A stretch of 64,000 nucleotides of DNA from Hygrocybe punicea (Eukaryota > Basidiomycota > Agaricomycetes > Agaricales > Hygrophoraceae). The position numbers were made by a program, and so were the translations under genes. The stretch spans positions 5,528,891 through 5,592,890 of the forward strand of contig OY744461.1 of the NCBI GenBank assembly GCA_963556145.1, in the 5' to 3' direction. The notes below the pieces were generated by a model. It made no database searches. It was not told the origin of the DNA and saw only the letters and a list, made by a program, of their open reading frames with translations. Positions 1 to 10,049 of the stretch are shown here, piece after piece. The stretch's first letter is position 1. Every line of letters starts with the position of its first letter.

Positions 1-314
1 CTCACCGAGCACTTGCTCATCCGACATCTCAGGATCATCCGAGTCGATCTCGATCAAACTAGTGTTATCGTCCCCATCGGCTTCATTCTCGTCAAGGAGA
101 GCATCGGTGGAGGGTTCAGAACGACTGGAATTTGAATGCTTAATTTTTTGGCCGGTTGCTTGGCTGCAGCAGCACAATCCTTCAGAGACTCGGCGGGTCT
201 CTTAACGGGCTGCTTGACAGCGGCGCGCGAGGAAGCATCGTTGGAAGTGAAAGTGGATTTGGTAGACATGGACGCGGAAGACTTTGCAGAACGAGTATCA
301 GAGGGTTTGGTCAT
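1..314 (-). pseudogene. hAT transposase exon 1, frameshifted copy
   Basis: Reads from an ATG at 312-314 on the minus strand and starts MTKPSDTRSAKSSASMSTKS, the same N-terminus as the intact transposase in the second copy. A T run near 142-147 is one base shorter than its counterpart, so the frame is lost after the lysine/alanine-rich stretch and the downstream BED-finger frame would not be reached. The rest of the gene lies outside the window. A homopolymer sequencing error could produce the same result. The region is Ser/Thr/Lys-rich and probably disordered; it precedes the DNA-binding finger in the intact protein. Confidence 0.75.
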
Positions 315-553
315 GGCGGACTGAACGAAGAGGACGAAAAGAACTTACTGATTTTATAGACTCGAGCCGGATCTTGATAAAACCCCGTTTTGATCGCGCT
401 AAGATAAATTCTGGCTGGCTGCCGTGCTTGTGCGACGGCATCGGTGGTGGCCGCATGGACTGCACCCTATCAACTCAGGCAACATCGAGAAAAATTAGTT
501 TAAACGAATGAAAAAAAAAAAACCCCCCGACCGAGTGTCTGGGCAGGAACTAG

Positions 554-930
554 TGTTGAATGGGCAATATTCGAGGCTCGCTGAGCCACAGGTTGGTGTT
601 CGAGGTGCGTGGCCAAAATGAAGGAGCTAAAAAAAATCACACAAGCTTTACCAAAAAGCGCAGCATGAAAGGGGACAGAACTTACCAGGCTTGGGAAGTT
701 GATTATATGTGTCTGATATTGGGTGGCGCACAAGCCCTGAGCGATGTTGAATGGGCAATATTCGAGTCACAGGTTGGCATTCGAGGTGCGCGGCCAAAAT
801 GAAGAAGCTAAAAATCACACAAGCTTTACCAAAAAGCACAGCATGAAAGGGGACAGGACTTACCAGGCTTGGGAAGTTGATTATACGTGTCCGATATTGG
901 GTGGTGCACAAGCCCTGAGCGATGTGGGTT
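554..930. repeat. Tandem duplication in hAT leader (two units of about 190 bp)
   Basis: Two diverged direct copies start at about 554 and 743, each with the words GTTGAATGGGCAATATTCGA and TTTACCAAAAAGC. The same duplication is present at 16878-17256 in the other hAT copy, so it belongs to the element and predates the copying. It lies between the transposase start and the terminus. Confidence 0.8.
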
Positions 931-1106
931 GACGTTGAGGACTCGCGAGTGGTCCTGTGCTTACATAAACCACAAACCCGGTAACCCGCCAAACCGGGGG
1001 TAAGGGTGGCGGTTCAACAGCGGGTTACCAAAAGGGACACCGGACCCGTACCCCAGCAACCCAAGGGCCGAAAACCCCGGGTTTACCCCTACCCTTGTCC
1101 TGCCCT

Positions 1107-1332
1107 AGGTACCATGCAGAGATATCCTATGAACTGAAGTGGGACATCCCAGGATTGTACTAGGATGTTCCAGGACTCTGATGGGATGTCCCAGGACTGT
1201 AATGGGATGCCCCAGGTCTCTGATGGGATATCCCACTGCTATTCATGGGATGCCTAAAGTCTGTATTGGAATGTCCCAGGTCTGTTTATGGGATGTCCCA
1301 CTTCAGTTCATAGGATATCCCTGCATGGTACC
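1107..1332. mobile_element. 226-bp inverted-repeat MITE rich in GGGATGTCCC words
   Basis: The ends are inverted copies of about 43 bp, starting GGTACCATGCAG on both strands. The interior is a string of short palindromic words such as GGGACATCCC, GGGATGTCCC and GGGATATCCC. No coding capacity and no clear target duplication is seen. Its left end overlaps the last bases of the hAT copy, so it either inserted at the hAT end or was present before it. Confidence 0.75.
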
Positions 1333-2167
1333 AGAGCCAGCAAACATGTATACAAAGAATCTTCTACTATCATGCTTATAATAACTCAGTGTCAGACATG
1401 GGCTATTCTACTGTCCTTTCACAAGATATCTCTAAACTCTCCCAGTTCATTCTCTTGAATCTCAGAACATTCTAGAGACAAATAAACATGTTGTATTTTG
1501 ATTGGCTAACATCTAATATTTAGTTTGAATAGTAGATCATACAGTCAGTTCCATGAGCAGAATGTTCTTTAAGCAGCTTCTCAATATTATGTCAAAGAAT
1601 ATTTAATTGTTCTCTTCTAGTTCAATTCCTTTTCCTTGTCCATCATAATTAAATATGCTCTGTCATAAAGACTGAGTAGCTATATAATTGCAATCTTGAC
1701 AACCAACATCATCCACCTGAATTGGCTGTGGTCAACCAGAGTCTACAAGTCACATGCATGTAGCTATACAGCTATCATATGTTGTATATGATGGCTACTA
1801 ACATTCTATTGACTAATAACCACACTATCATTGTGGACACAGCAAAAAAAGTATTTCAAAAAAATATCCAAAAATTAGTTTGGGACATCCCAAATGACCC
1901 CCTGGCACAAGGGACATCCCATTGTCCCAATGCTTTGGACCAGGGACAGCCCAGGGAAATGGATATTAGCCCTGGGCCAGACCTGTTGTTTCTCAACATG
2001 TAGAAGTGACATACGACCCATTCAGTTACATCTACAAGTTTAGGAAATCGGGTGGCCTGAAGTGGTAAATCACGGGTCTCGATTTGGCTACCCATACCCA
2101 TACGGACCTGTACCTGTGACCCATGCGGGTTTCAATACCCATGCATATGACTAGTTGCCATGGGTAC
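1333..2167. other. Non-coding AT-rich spacer
   Basis: No gene is visible. From about 1879 to 1950 there are more GGGACATCCC and GGGACAGCCC words like those of the adjacent MITE. The rest shows no recognisable structure. Confidence 0.5.
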
Positions 2168-2449
2168 GGGTTTGCGGGGGTTAATCCGCGGGTCTTCAGT
2201 GGTGTCTGGGTGGTGCTCGGCACACTACCATTCTCCTGGTTACCTCACAGTTACAGTGCCAATGTCGATTGATGTCACGGTGTGCATCCACGAGGTACAT
2301 TGGTGGTGGGTTTGCAGGGGTTAATCCATGGGTCTTCAGTGGTGTCCATGTGGTGTTGGGCACACCACCATCCTCCTGGTTACCTTGTGGTTGCAGTGCC
2401 AACATTCATTGATGTGATGGTGCACATCCACGAGATACGTTGGTGGTGG
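2168..2449. repeat. Tandem duplication, 140-bp unit
   Basis: Two direct copies start at 2168 and 2308 (period 140) with GGGTTTGCRGGGGTTAATCC, and both contain GGTCTTCAGTGGTGTC. The interval is GT-rich and continues into a (GTGGTT)-like low-complexity tract to about 2620. Confidence 0.8.
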
Positions 2450-3078
2450 GATGGCCATGGCCTTCATCGTGATCATGGTCATGGTCATAGTTGTGGTTGT
2501 GGTCATGGTGGTCATTGTTGATGTTGTTGTTGTTGTCCTATTTGGAGGGCCGTAGGTTGTCATCGTCATAGTGGTGGTAGTGGCCACCATTGTCACCCTC
2601 ATCCTCGCCGCCTGTCATCCTTGTCGGGTGTGTGTTGTTTGTGTTGTTGGTACTGCTGTTGTCGTTGTTTTTGTAATGAGTAGTTAAGAAAAAAATCAAA
2701 AAGAAATACTTACCTACTGCAATGGGGTGGGTGCACCGCCCTCCCACTGCCCTTCTCCCCATGTCCCATCACTGTCCGTCATCATTGTTGCCATCCTTGT
2801 TGTGGTTGTCACCATAGCTGTTGCCGGTTGAGAGCAAACTGGATGTCACATGATCGTGACACTACTTGCAATAAACCCACGTGACCTGTGCCACAGGTAC
2901 AGGTTTGGGCTGGATCCGGATTTGGCTACCCATCATACCCATGGCAACCCATGACTAAAAACTTGCAGGGTCACTGTACTCCTGCAGTTCACTATCCACA
3001 GATGGGCACTCCAACCCTCCATGACCCAGGTGGAGCTTGACCCCAATTTCAATCAACCATGCTGGAGCAAAGTAGGTC
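2450..3078. other. Low-complexity GT-rich spacer
   Basis: Simple GTT/GGT/CAT runs fill 2450-2640. An inverted copy of the hairpin cassette also seen near 3.35, 3.5 and 7.1 kb lies at about 2690-2765. No gene is supported. Confidence 0.5.
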
Positions 3079-3483
3079 CCTGTCTAGTGTTTCAAGGTCC
3101 AGTCCATAGGACCGGAAAAAAACCGGGACCCAACCGGACTGAACTGAAAAAGACTGGACCACTGGTTGCAGTTGCACCCAATTTGGGAGGTTGCCGGTTG
3201 TGGTTGCCCAATTTGGCTGATGCTTATGCAACCAAGTTGCAACTGGCCACAACCGGTCACAACTGGACAACACCCACAACAGCAGCACCAACACCGAGAA
3301 GCAAGAAGGCGAACGTAATGAGCAAGCAGGGGCAGCAGGGATGGGTGCGTCCCTCCCTGCTGCGAAAGTATGTTTTTTATTTTTTATTTTTATTTATCAT
3401 CAACACGACCAATTTGAACCCGCCAACCCACCCACCTGCCACGATGGCGGCAAAATGACCGCGATGGCCACAAGGAAGCGAGA

Positions 3484-3570
3484 AAAGGCAGTGGGGGGGT
3501 GGTGTGCCCACCCCCGCTGCAGAAAAGGTATGTTTTTTTTTCATTTTTCATTTATTTTCCTATGCTAATT
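3484..3570. repeat. Hairpin cassette with GCAG/CTGC arms and T-rich tail
   Basis: A G-rich arm, then GTGCCCACCCCCGCTGCAG, then GGTATG and a T-rich tail. Similar blocks occur at about 3330-3400, in reverse at about 2690-2765, and at about 7115-7180. Each can fold on its GCAG/CTGC arms. Confidence 0.5.
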
Positions 3571-3682
3571 CCTGACCAACACGATGACCCACCAACACGC
3601 CTGTCACCAACTGCCCACACGTCCAATGCAACCACCACTGCCACCATCAACGGGACCGCCAACGCTGCCATCAATGGAGCCA

Positions 3683-4005
3683 CAATGCCCCCACCAATAC
3701 GCCAACACCCCCACCACTGGGGGCCGTCAACGCAACAGGTTCGCCAATGCCGGCATCAATGGGGCTGCAACGCCCACACCTCAGTCCACCTCGCTGCCAT
3801 CAACAGAGCTGCAACGCCCCCACCAACACGCCAACACCCACCATTGCCACAATCAACAGTTCCGCCAATGCCAGCATCAACGGGGCCGCAATGCCCCCAC
3901 CAATACGCCAACACCCCCACCACTGGGGGCCGTCAACGCAACAGGTTCGCCAACACCGGCATCAACGGGGCTGCAACGCCCACACCTCAGTCCACCTCGC
4001 ATACA
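3683..4005. repeat. Internal direct repeat (about 113 bp, 210 bp apart)
   Basis: The stretch from CCCCCACCAATACGCCAACA at about 3688 recurs almost identically at about 3898, including CACTGGGGGCCGTCAACGCA. Between and around the copies are shorter variants of CGCCAACAC and CATCAACGGGGC. Open frames across it are by-products of the repeat. Confidence 0.8.
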
Positions 4006-4363
4006 CACGGTGACGTGTCAATTGACGCGTGTCCGGTTTTGCGAGGTTGAAGAGTGTGTGTGGGTGTGCAGAGAGACTCACCAACGTCACCAATGGCGTC
4101 GCCAATGGCCCAATGTGCCCACAAAACCATTAGTTATTAATTATTAAGAAAGGTTTAACTATTTAGACACTCAAGTGTGATTTTCCCCGGTTGGAACCGG
4201 TTAAGACCGGTTGGGTCCACCCAAAATCAAAAAATGAACCAGTCCTCATAGGTCCAGTTCAGGTTTTTGACAAATTGTGTGATGAGTTAACTGGTCCAGT
4301 TCCGGTTAATGTCCAAAAATGGCAAAAAACTGGACTGGACCGGACCTTAAAACACTATCCCTG

Positions 4364-5028
4364 TCCATCTTTCCACCCGATGGAACAGTAGCCTTCGATG
4401 AATGTCAGCACAACATTTTTGGCAATAGAGTAGGTTACCAAAACATGTCATGCATTTTCACCTTCAGCAATTGAACAACTGAGACAGGCCTGATTTTTAG
4501 GAGGAGCTTTCCTGGCAAGAATACAATCTAAATACTCAGCTCGATGGGACAACCATTCTTTCATGTAATTGTTCAATGACTCCAAAATGTCACTGTCAGT
4601 CTAGAGTATTGGAATATAATATAATATTTACATTACTGGTTGGTATTCTTAAAGGCTGAATATTTGGGACAAACTCAGAAAAGTCTCTGGTCATGTCATT
4701 CTCTTCTGTGTTTTTTTAGGAGATGAATTTGAGCAGCTAGGAGTGTGGACAACTTGTCATTGGGTCTAAAATCCATGGCTGGTGAATACATCTCTCAATG
4801 CCACCCTGCTGACATGAGGAGCTGGCTTCCTTTTGCATGACTTCACCATTATGGGCAATGAGTGAGAAAAATGAGAATGGACAAAAAGTCAATAAAATGG
4901 GTTAGGCACAGAAAATAGGATGGTGACAATTCCACAAATATGTTGTAGAAACTGAAAGTGAACAGCAAACTAATTATAGGACCATCAAATTCCATTTAAG
5001 TTAGGTCTCGATACTTAAACAGGCTATA
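4364..5028. other. Non-coding spacer
   Basis: I see no gene, repeat or terminal structure in this stretch. Confidence 0.4.
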
Positions 5029-5271
5029 GTGAAATTTGGGAAAGTGGACTGCTTGTTACATATAATTCATCCTGAACATCACTCATCTCCTGCTCCAAAT
5101 ATGCCTGAAACCACATTTACCACCCAGCAACTGTCCATGCTCAGAGCTCAACTTGAGGGATTTTGGGTGGCAACCAAAAAAGACAGAGTGAAGATCATGA
5201 GAGAGGTACATCAGAGGATTGTTGGTGTTATGGATCACTTCTACAGCAGGCTCCGGCAACAATCAACTTAA
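5029..5271 (+). CDS. Possible first exon of an unrecognised fungal gene
   Basis: An 80-codon open frame. From the ATG at 5101 it reads MPETTFTTQQLSMLRAQLEG and continues through a mixed-charge helical stretch ending in a TAA at 5269-5271. The composition is protein-like rather than repeat-derived, and such short helical N-terminal exons are common in fungal multi-exon genes. No domain is recognised. The next exon-like segments on this strand start near 10050, beyond a palindromic element and repeats, so if they belong together the gene has been interrupted. A chance open frame remains possible. Confidence 0.3.
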   Translation: MKFGKVDCLLHIIHPEHHSSPAPNMPETTFTTQQLSMLRAQLEGFWVATKKDRVKIMREVHQRIVGVMDHFYSRLRQQST

Positions 5272-5709
5272 CTAGGAGGCAGTTTCCAGAGGAGGGATCA
5301 GCAGTTTTCATTGTTGCTTATAACTAAGACAACACTGTGAAGAGGGGGGGGTCAAGGTCTAATGTCATTGCGAGCCATGGGGGTTACCCAAGACAAGAGG
5401 GTCTGCCCCAAGAACCAGACTAAACGTAAGGAAAGGAAAAGAAGAAACAGTCCAAACCAACTACAAGAACAGTAGATATAGTGACTGGTCTTGAGGGAAG
5501 GTAAATAGAAGTCCAACCATGAAGCTACCGCAAGTCCAACTACACTATGGGTTCACCATGAGGCAGACATGAGGCATCCTCATGTCGATGTTCTCGCGAT
5601 CCAACTGGAGGCCCAGATCTGTAGTTAATCAGAGCTTGGATGCATGACCTGATGAATTAGGCGAATGCTGACCAATAAGCTGAGTTCAAGTTTTGTTGCC
5701 AGGCAGAGT

Positions 5710-6523
5710 CACTGCTGACACCGCACTATTTTATGTGATGCAAAATGATTGCAAAATCTTTGGTAGCTTGTTAAAGTTTTGCATATGATTTTAAACCATG
5801 CAAAATCCATTTAAATTTTCACATATAATAACCCATCAAATACTATCTAAACCAAAAAAATTGCAAGGATTTATGACATGGAAAAATTTTTAAAATATGA
5901 ATGCTTTGTTTTAGGTGAAAATGTAGACAAAAGTGAAACTATTCCCATACCTTGTTTGACTCTCCAAATAGTTGCAAAATGTATCAAATTCAATCAATTT
6001 TGCAATGCGTCTAAATATGATCAATTCAATGTCACCAAATGAAGAATTTTGTGGACAGATTTTGCATGTCACAATATTTCATATTTCACAATAAGATTGC
6101 ACCTTTGCAAAATCTTTCTGAAATAAAACATTTTGCAGACCACAAAATGAAATATTGTGACATGCAAAATCTGTCTGCAAAATTCTTCATTTGGTGACAT
6201 TGAATTGATCATATTTAGACGCATTGCAAAATTGATTGAATTTGATACATTTTGCAACTATTTGGAGAGTCAAACAAGGTATGGGAATAGTTTCACTTTT
6301 GTCTACATTTTCACCTAAAACAAAGCATTCATATTTTAAAAATTTTTCCATGTCATACATAAATCCTTGTAATTTTTTTGGTTTAGATAGTATTTGATGG
6401 GTTATTATATGTGAAAATTTAAATGGATTTTGCATGGTTTAAAATCATATGCAAAACTTTAACAAGCTACCAAAGATTTTGCAATCATTTTGCATCACAC
6501 AAAATAGTGTGGTTTCAGCAGTG
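5710..6523. mobile_element. 814-bp palindromic element, CACTG ends, AGT target duplication
   Basis: Two inverted arms of about 375 bp (5710-6085 and 6148-6523) flank a spacer of about 60 bp. The arms start CACTGCTGA and are nearly identical, for example TTTGGTAGCTTGTTAAAG and its complement. AGT precedes (5707-5709) and follows (6524-6526) the element. CACTG termini with a 3-bp duplication fit the CACTA/EnSpm style. No transposase is present, so it is a non-autonomous foldback derivative. Open frames inside are mirror images of each other. Confidence 0.8.
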
Positions 6524-6526
6524 AGT

Positions 6527-7960
6527 GGGGGGGGTCGGGAGGGTGACACATTGGTCAGATGGCCGCAGAGTTGGGTGTGAGGGATGGTAGGGGTTGTGGG
6601 GGGGCCCTGTGAATTTTTTTGGGGGGTCCCATTGGATTTGAGCTGGCAGGTGGGGGATTTATGGCAGATTGGGCACTGTTTGTAGTGCCGCGGCTGAAAT
6701 AGGGCACGCGAATTTTCGGTAAATTACATGCATATTCTACACTATATATGCAACATTTTGTCCCACCAAAAGGAGTCCCCATGTGGTGTGTGTGAGCCTG
6801 CAGAATGTCAGGAAAGTGAAGGTGTCCGGAGTTGTGGCTGAAATTCGGACTCAGTTCGAAATCCACAGCCAGAGCGTTCACACTCAGCCAAACTCAAAAC
6901 CTTCTGCTCATCAACATCCTATTCCCTCCATTCCCGACTCTCCTGCCAGCTTCCTGCTGCTCCTGCCACCCCACAACTTTCCCATCCCCCTCTACTGTCT
7001 CCTACCCCCCTCCAGGTAACTTTTTGGCCCCCCCAAGTTGACCAATGGACAGCAACAGTGCCACCAGTGCCCTCAGCAAGAGGGGCACATTCTGGCTGCT
7101 TTTGAGCACCATGGGGGAGTTCTGAGGGCAGCAGGGGTTGTGGTGCACCCACCCCCTGCTGTTCCAGGTGAGTTTTCAGTTTAATTGACTGTATTGGAGG
7201 TGGACTGACATGGGAGTGATCACCCAGGCTTCACCCCCCACTCTCTGCCCTCCCATCACCCCATCCAGCTCACTCCTACCTCCCCTCAACCCCCCTGCAC
7301 TCCCCCCACCCATCCCCCACCCCCCCTCTGCTTCTCCCCCCTGGCCTGTTCTGGCCCCTCCCTCCACCTCCTTGCTCAATCCCCCTCTCCAGCCCTTTTC
7401 TTTGGTCCTAATTCACTCCTCTTTCACTCTCCTGCTATGTCTCTCACCACTCTGTGCCTGTACCCTCTGTAGTAGCTCATTTTCTATGATATTGACATTC
7501 AATTTAATTTAATGTAACTTATTAATTAATTAATTAATTAATAACTACTTAACCAAGTGTCAAGACTTCACTACTGTGAATCCTGTCTTCAGTAGGCAAC
7601 CAGAATATTATCCACTGTCCAGGTGGGAGTCTACCTGATATTTACCAGTGACCTCAAGCATGGTGAGGTCTCAGCAGTAAACATAATATATTCCAGACAC
7701 ACATGAAATTATAAAAATCATCCTTGGTAGGAATTCATAAATCTTTGCTCACTCTCAGCATTTACTACTGATGTGTACACCTACAAGTGGACTTAATCAC
7801 TAAACCTGACCTGGTGAGCTCACATAATGAGTGGTGGGATGATATCACCACACCCTGGGATCAGTGGCAAGAACTAAGGAAGAAAGGGTATTTGGCAGAT
7901 AAGACAGTGAGACATTAGCATTAGAAAAAAGAGCAAAAAATCATGGGAGAAAGAATGCAA
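6527..7960. other. Low-complexity C/T-rich and AT-rich spacer
   Basis: C- and CT-rich tracts dominate about 6870-7450, and a TTAA-type microsatellite lies at about 7515-7545. A hairpin cassette (GCACCCACCCCCTGCTG) lies at about 7115-7180. Open frames here are proline/serine-rich products of composition. No gene is supported. Confidence 0.5.
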
Positions 7961-8084
7961 GGGGGTGCAAGAAAAATCTAGTGGTCAGCTAACAATGCAA
8001 CATTGTCAAAGCAATGACAGAGATTTAAAAAGAAGACATACTGAAAGACACACTGTACAGATACAATTTATGCAACACACCTCA

Positions 8085-8575
8085 AGGGGGCGGGGCCAAG
8101 CAAAGCGAGGTCTCAGCCCCCTTCAGAACATATTTCACATAAAAATAGCAACAAATATTCTCTACACCTATTGTTATTATTATGTGCCCATCTAAAACAT
8201 TTAACACTCAATATTGAAGAGGGTGGGGCCCAACCATCTTCATCATATATTCCACCTGAAAATTTGTAAAAATATTCTCCACACATCTAAAACATTTAAT
8301 ATGAAATATCCAAGAGGGCTGAGACCTTGCTATGCTTGGCCCCACCCCCTTCAGAACATATTCCACATACAAATCCCAAAAAATGTTCTCTGCACCTATC
8401 TTGATTATTATATGTTCACCTAACACCAAATAAAAATTCACAATTCTTCCTTTACTGCCTATTACTATTAATTACTGACACCTAATAGTTGAGGGGGTGG
8501 GGCCGAGCGTAGCAAGGTCTCAGCCCCCTTCAGCACTTATTCCACATAAAAATTCAAAAAAAAAACTCTCCAATC
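8085..8575. repeat. Cluster of direct and inverted GGGGYGGGGCC repeats
   Basis: Three forward copies of a block containing GGGGYGGGGCC and, in two of them, AAGGTCTCAGCCCCCTTCAG or a near match start near 8090, 8220 and 8492. A reversed copy lies at about 8310-8355. Each is followed by AT-rich text with ATTCCACATAMAAAT and a CTCTRCACCT word. The arrangement suggests stacked ends of a short MITE family. Confidence 0.65.
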
Positions 8576-9429
8576 CCTTCTTCCTAGCACTTTAGATCCC
8601 GTGCTTCATGGGATTATCACCTCCCTGCACGGGTCCTAAACCTAGTGTCATTGAGGGATAGAAGAGGTCCGGATGACTCAGATGATTTGTCATCAGATCA
8701 TGTGATATGCAGAATTGCCTATTTGGGGTCTACACTTGCTATAATGGGCAAGTGTGCAGTCTGGCAAGTGCATTGCACGGTCGGGTTGGAGATAGGCATT
8801 GTCCAGTGTGGGATTGGTGAAGGGAGTGTCTTGAAGTAGTGTAGATATAGCAGCAAGGTTGGTATGAAAGAAAACAAAGGAATGTGCTGGGGGAAAACCA
8901 ACTAGGATGGTGAGATAGTCGAGGTCAGACATGTGAACAGTGTATGCTGTGCTAGATGACGATGTCTGTGTTGATGACATATCGAGGGGTGATGTCTTGT
9001 CCTGTGTGTGGAACAATGTGGTCCACCTGATGTCGGTATTCATCCAAGAAAGGGTATTGTTGTAAACAAGTATGGGAGGTATCAAGGATACAGATAGAAA
9101 AGGATAAATGAATATGGGTCCAGGTTTCAAGTCATGGCACAGGTGACAAGCTGTGGGAACAAGTTGTCAGGTACTGCATTGAAGCGATGACATGTGAACA
9201 ATACACAATAGGGGTTGGTTCACTGTATTGGGAAATTGTATGGTCTGTGGTCGAAGTCTGAAGGTGTGTGCTTTGGCGATGGTCGGATTGGAGGGAACAG
9301 TGAAATGTCTTGTGATTGAGGATTGTTCACAGTGTACAAGCAGGTGAGGAATGTCGTTGGATTGTCAGGGAGGATAATGGCAGGCACCGGATATGAAAGT
9401 GGAAACCATATATCCAGGAATGGAAATTG
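8576..9429. other. Spacer with weak minus-strand open frames
   Basis: A 145-codon minus-strand frame (9130-8693) is Ser/Thr-rich with short hydrophobic runs. It may be a downstream exon of the membrane-type frame at 9430-9648, but I could not place consistent splice sites. Confidence 0.3.
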
Positions 9430-9648
9430 TCAATTACATGTTGGTATACTGTCAAGGCGGATGTCAGTTTCATCAATGAAGAAAGGTTGCCTTTTCCAGA
9501 GGCAAATCATGACAAGGTAGAAACCAATCAGGAAGGTGATTGCTATGGCACCAATGATCATCACAGGTATGAACTGTTTGGTAAGGATAGCCATTGTGAG
9601 TTGGTTTGAGAAGACAGTATGTCGTACAGCAAGGACAATGAGTGACAT
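9430..9648 (-). CDS. Possible small single-pass membrane protein or exon
   Basis: A 72-codon frame starting MSLIVLAVRHTVFSNQ. Residues about 26-51 are strongly hydrophobic (VMIIGAIAITFLIGFYLVMI) and followed by Trp-Lys-Arg, which fits one transmembrane helix with a positive inside flank. The tail is polar and short. No family is recognised and no Kozak or operon-type context helps. A Ser/Thr-rich frame lies further along the same strand and could be another exon. Hydrophobic frames arise by chance in T-rich DNA, so support is weak. Confidence 0.25.
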   Translation of the reverse strand: MSLIVLAVRHTVFSNQLTMAILTKQFIPVMIIGAIAITFLIGFYLVMICLWKRQPFFIDETDIRLDSIPTCN

Positions 9649-10049
9649 CCATTGGCAAGGGGACTATTCAGGTACAGCGAGGTCCCATGGGGATGTGTCC
9701 ATGGTTGGTCTGGATTGTTCTAGAAGAATGGAAAAAAGAAAACAAGAACAAGAATAAACAACAATGTCCAAAAGAAGACAAAAGGCAAAAGGAAATAAAA
9801 AAGGAAGTGTGGTAAAGCAGAATCATTATGGCAGGTAACAGAGTTGGAATCAGAGTTGTAAAATGTAACAGTTGGTGCACAAGGGAGGTCTGAGTACCCC
9901 TTGAAATATATGGCTAATAAAACTTTTATATGATCTTAAATATGCTCATGGCAGTCTGTAGAAAATAAAGGAATGGTTCTACAACAATTGATGTCAAAAG
10001 ACTTGGAAGCCAACTCACAACTACATCGAGAATTTGACCATGAAGAAAG

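Larger units (their letters stand above)
1..1108 (-). mobile_element. hAT transposon copy A, partial (right end only)
   Basis: This segment is nearly identical to 16323-17432, the corresponding end of the full hAT copy, and runs off the left edge of the window. It contains the first transposase exon (minus strand), the untranslated leader and the terminus ending in CCTGCCCTAG at 1108. The only differences I noticed are homopolymer length changes, at the T run near 142-147 and at the A run near 510. The near identity implies that one copy was made recently or that the pair has been homogenised. A small inverted-repeat element abuts the terminus directly. Confidence 0.9.
3079..4363. mobile_element. 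Possible non-autonomous hAT-like element
   Basis: The ends are imperfect inverted repeats: the left contains TAGTGTTTCAAGGTCCAGTCC from 3085, and the reverse complement of the right begins CAGGGATAGTGTTTTAAGGT. Both subterminal regions repeat ACCGG/CCGGT words (3110-3190 and 4185-4345). The interior is tandem repeats with no transposase. I found no 8-bp target duplication, so the superfamily assignment rests on terminus style alone. Confidence 0.5.

Noticed and set aside
2460..2640. Histidine/glycine-rich or threonine-rich repeat protein
   Set aside because: A simple GTG/GTT/CAT tract is open on both strands; low-complexity DNA.
5821..6435. Mirror-image frames in the 814-bp palindrome
   Set aside because: Each is present twice in opposite orientation because the arms are inverted copies; neither has a domain.
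7210..7512. 100-codon Ser/Pro-rich frame
   Set aside because: It is read from a CT-rich tract, and the opposite strand is equally open.
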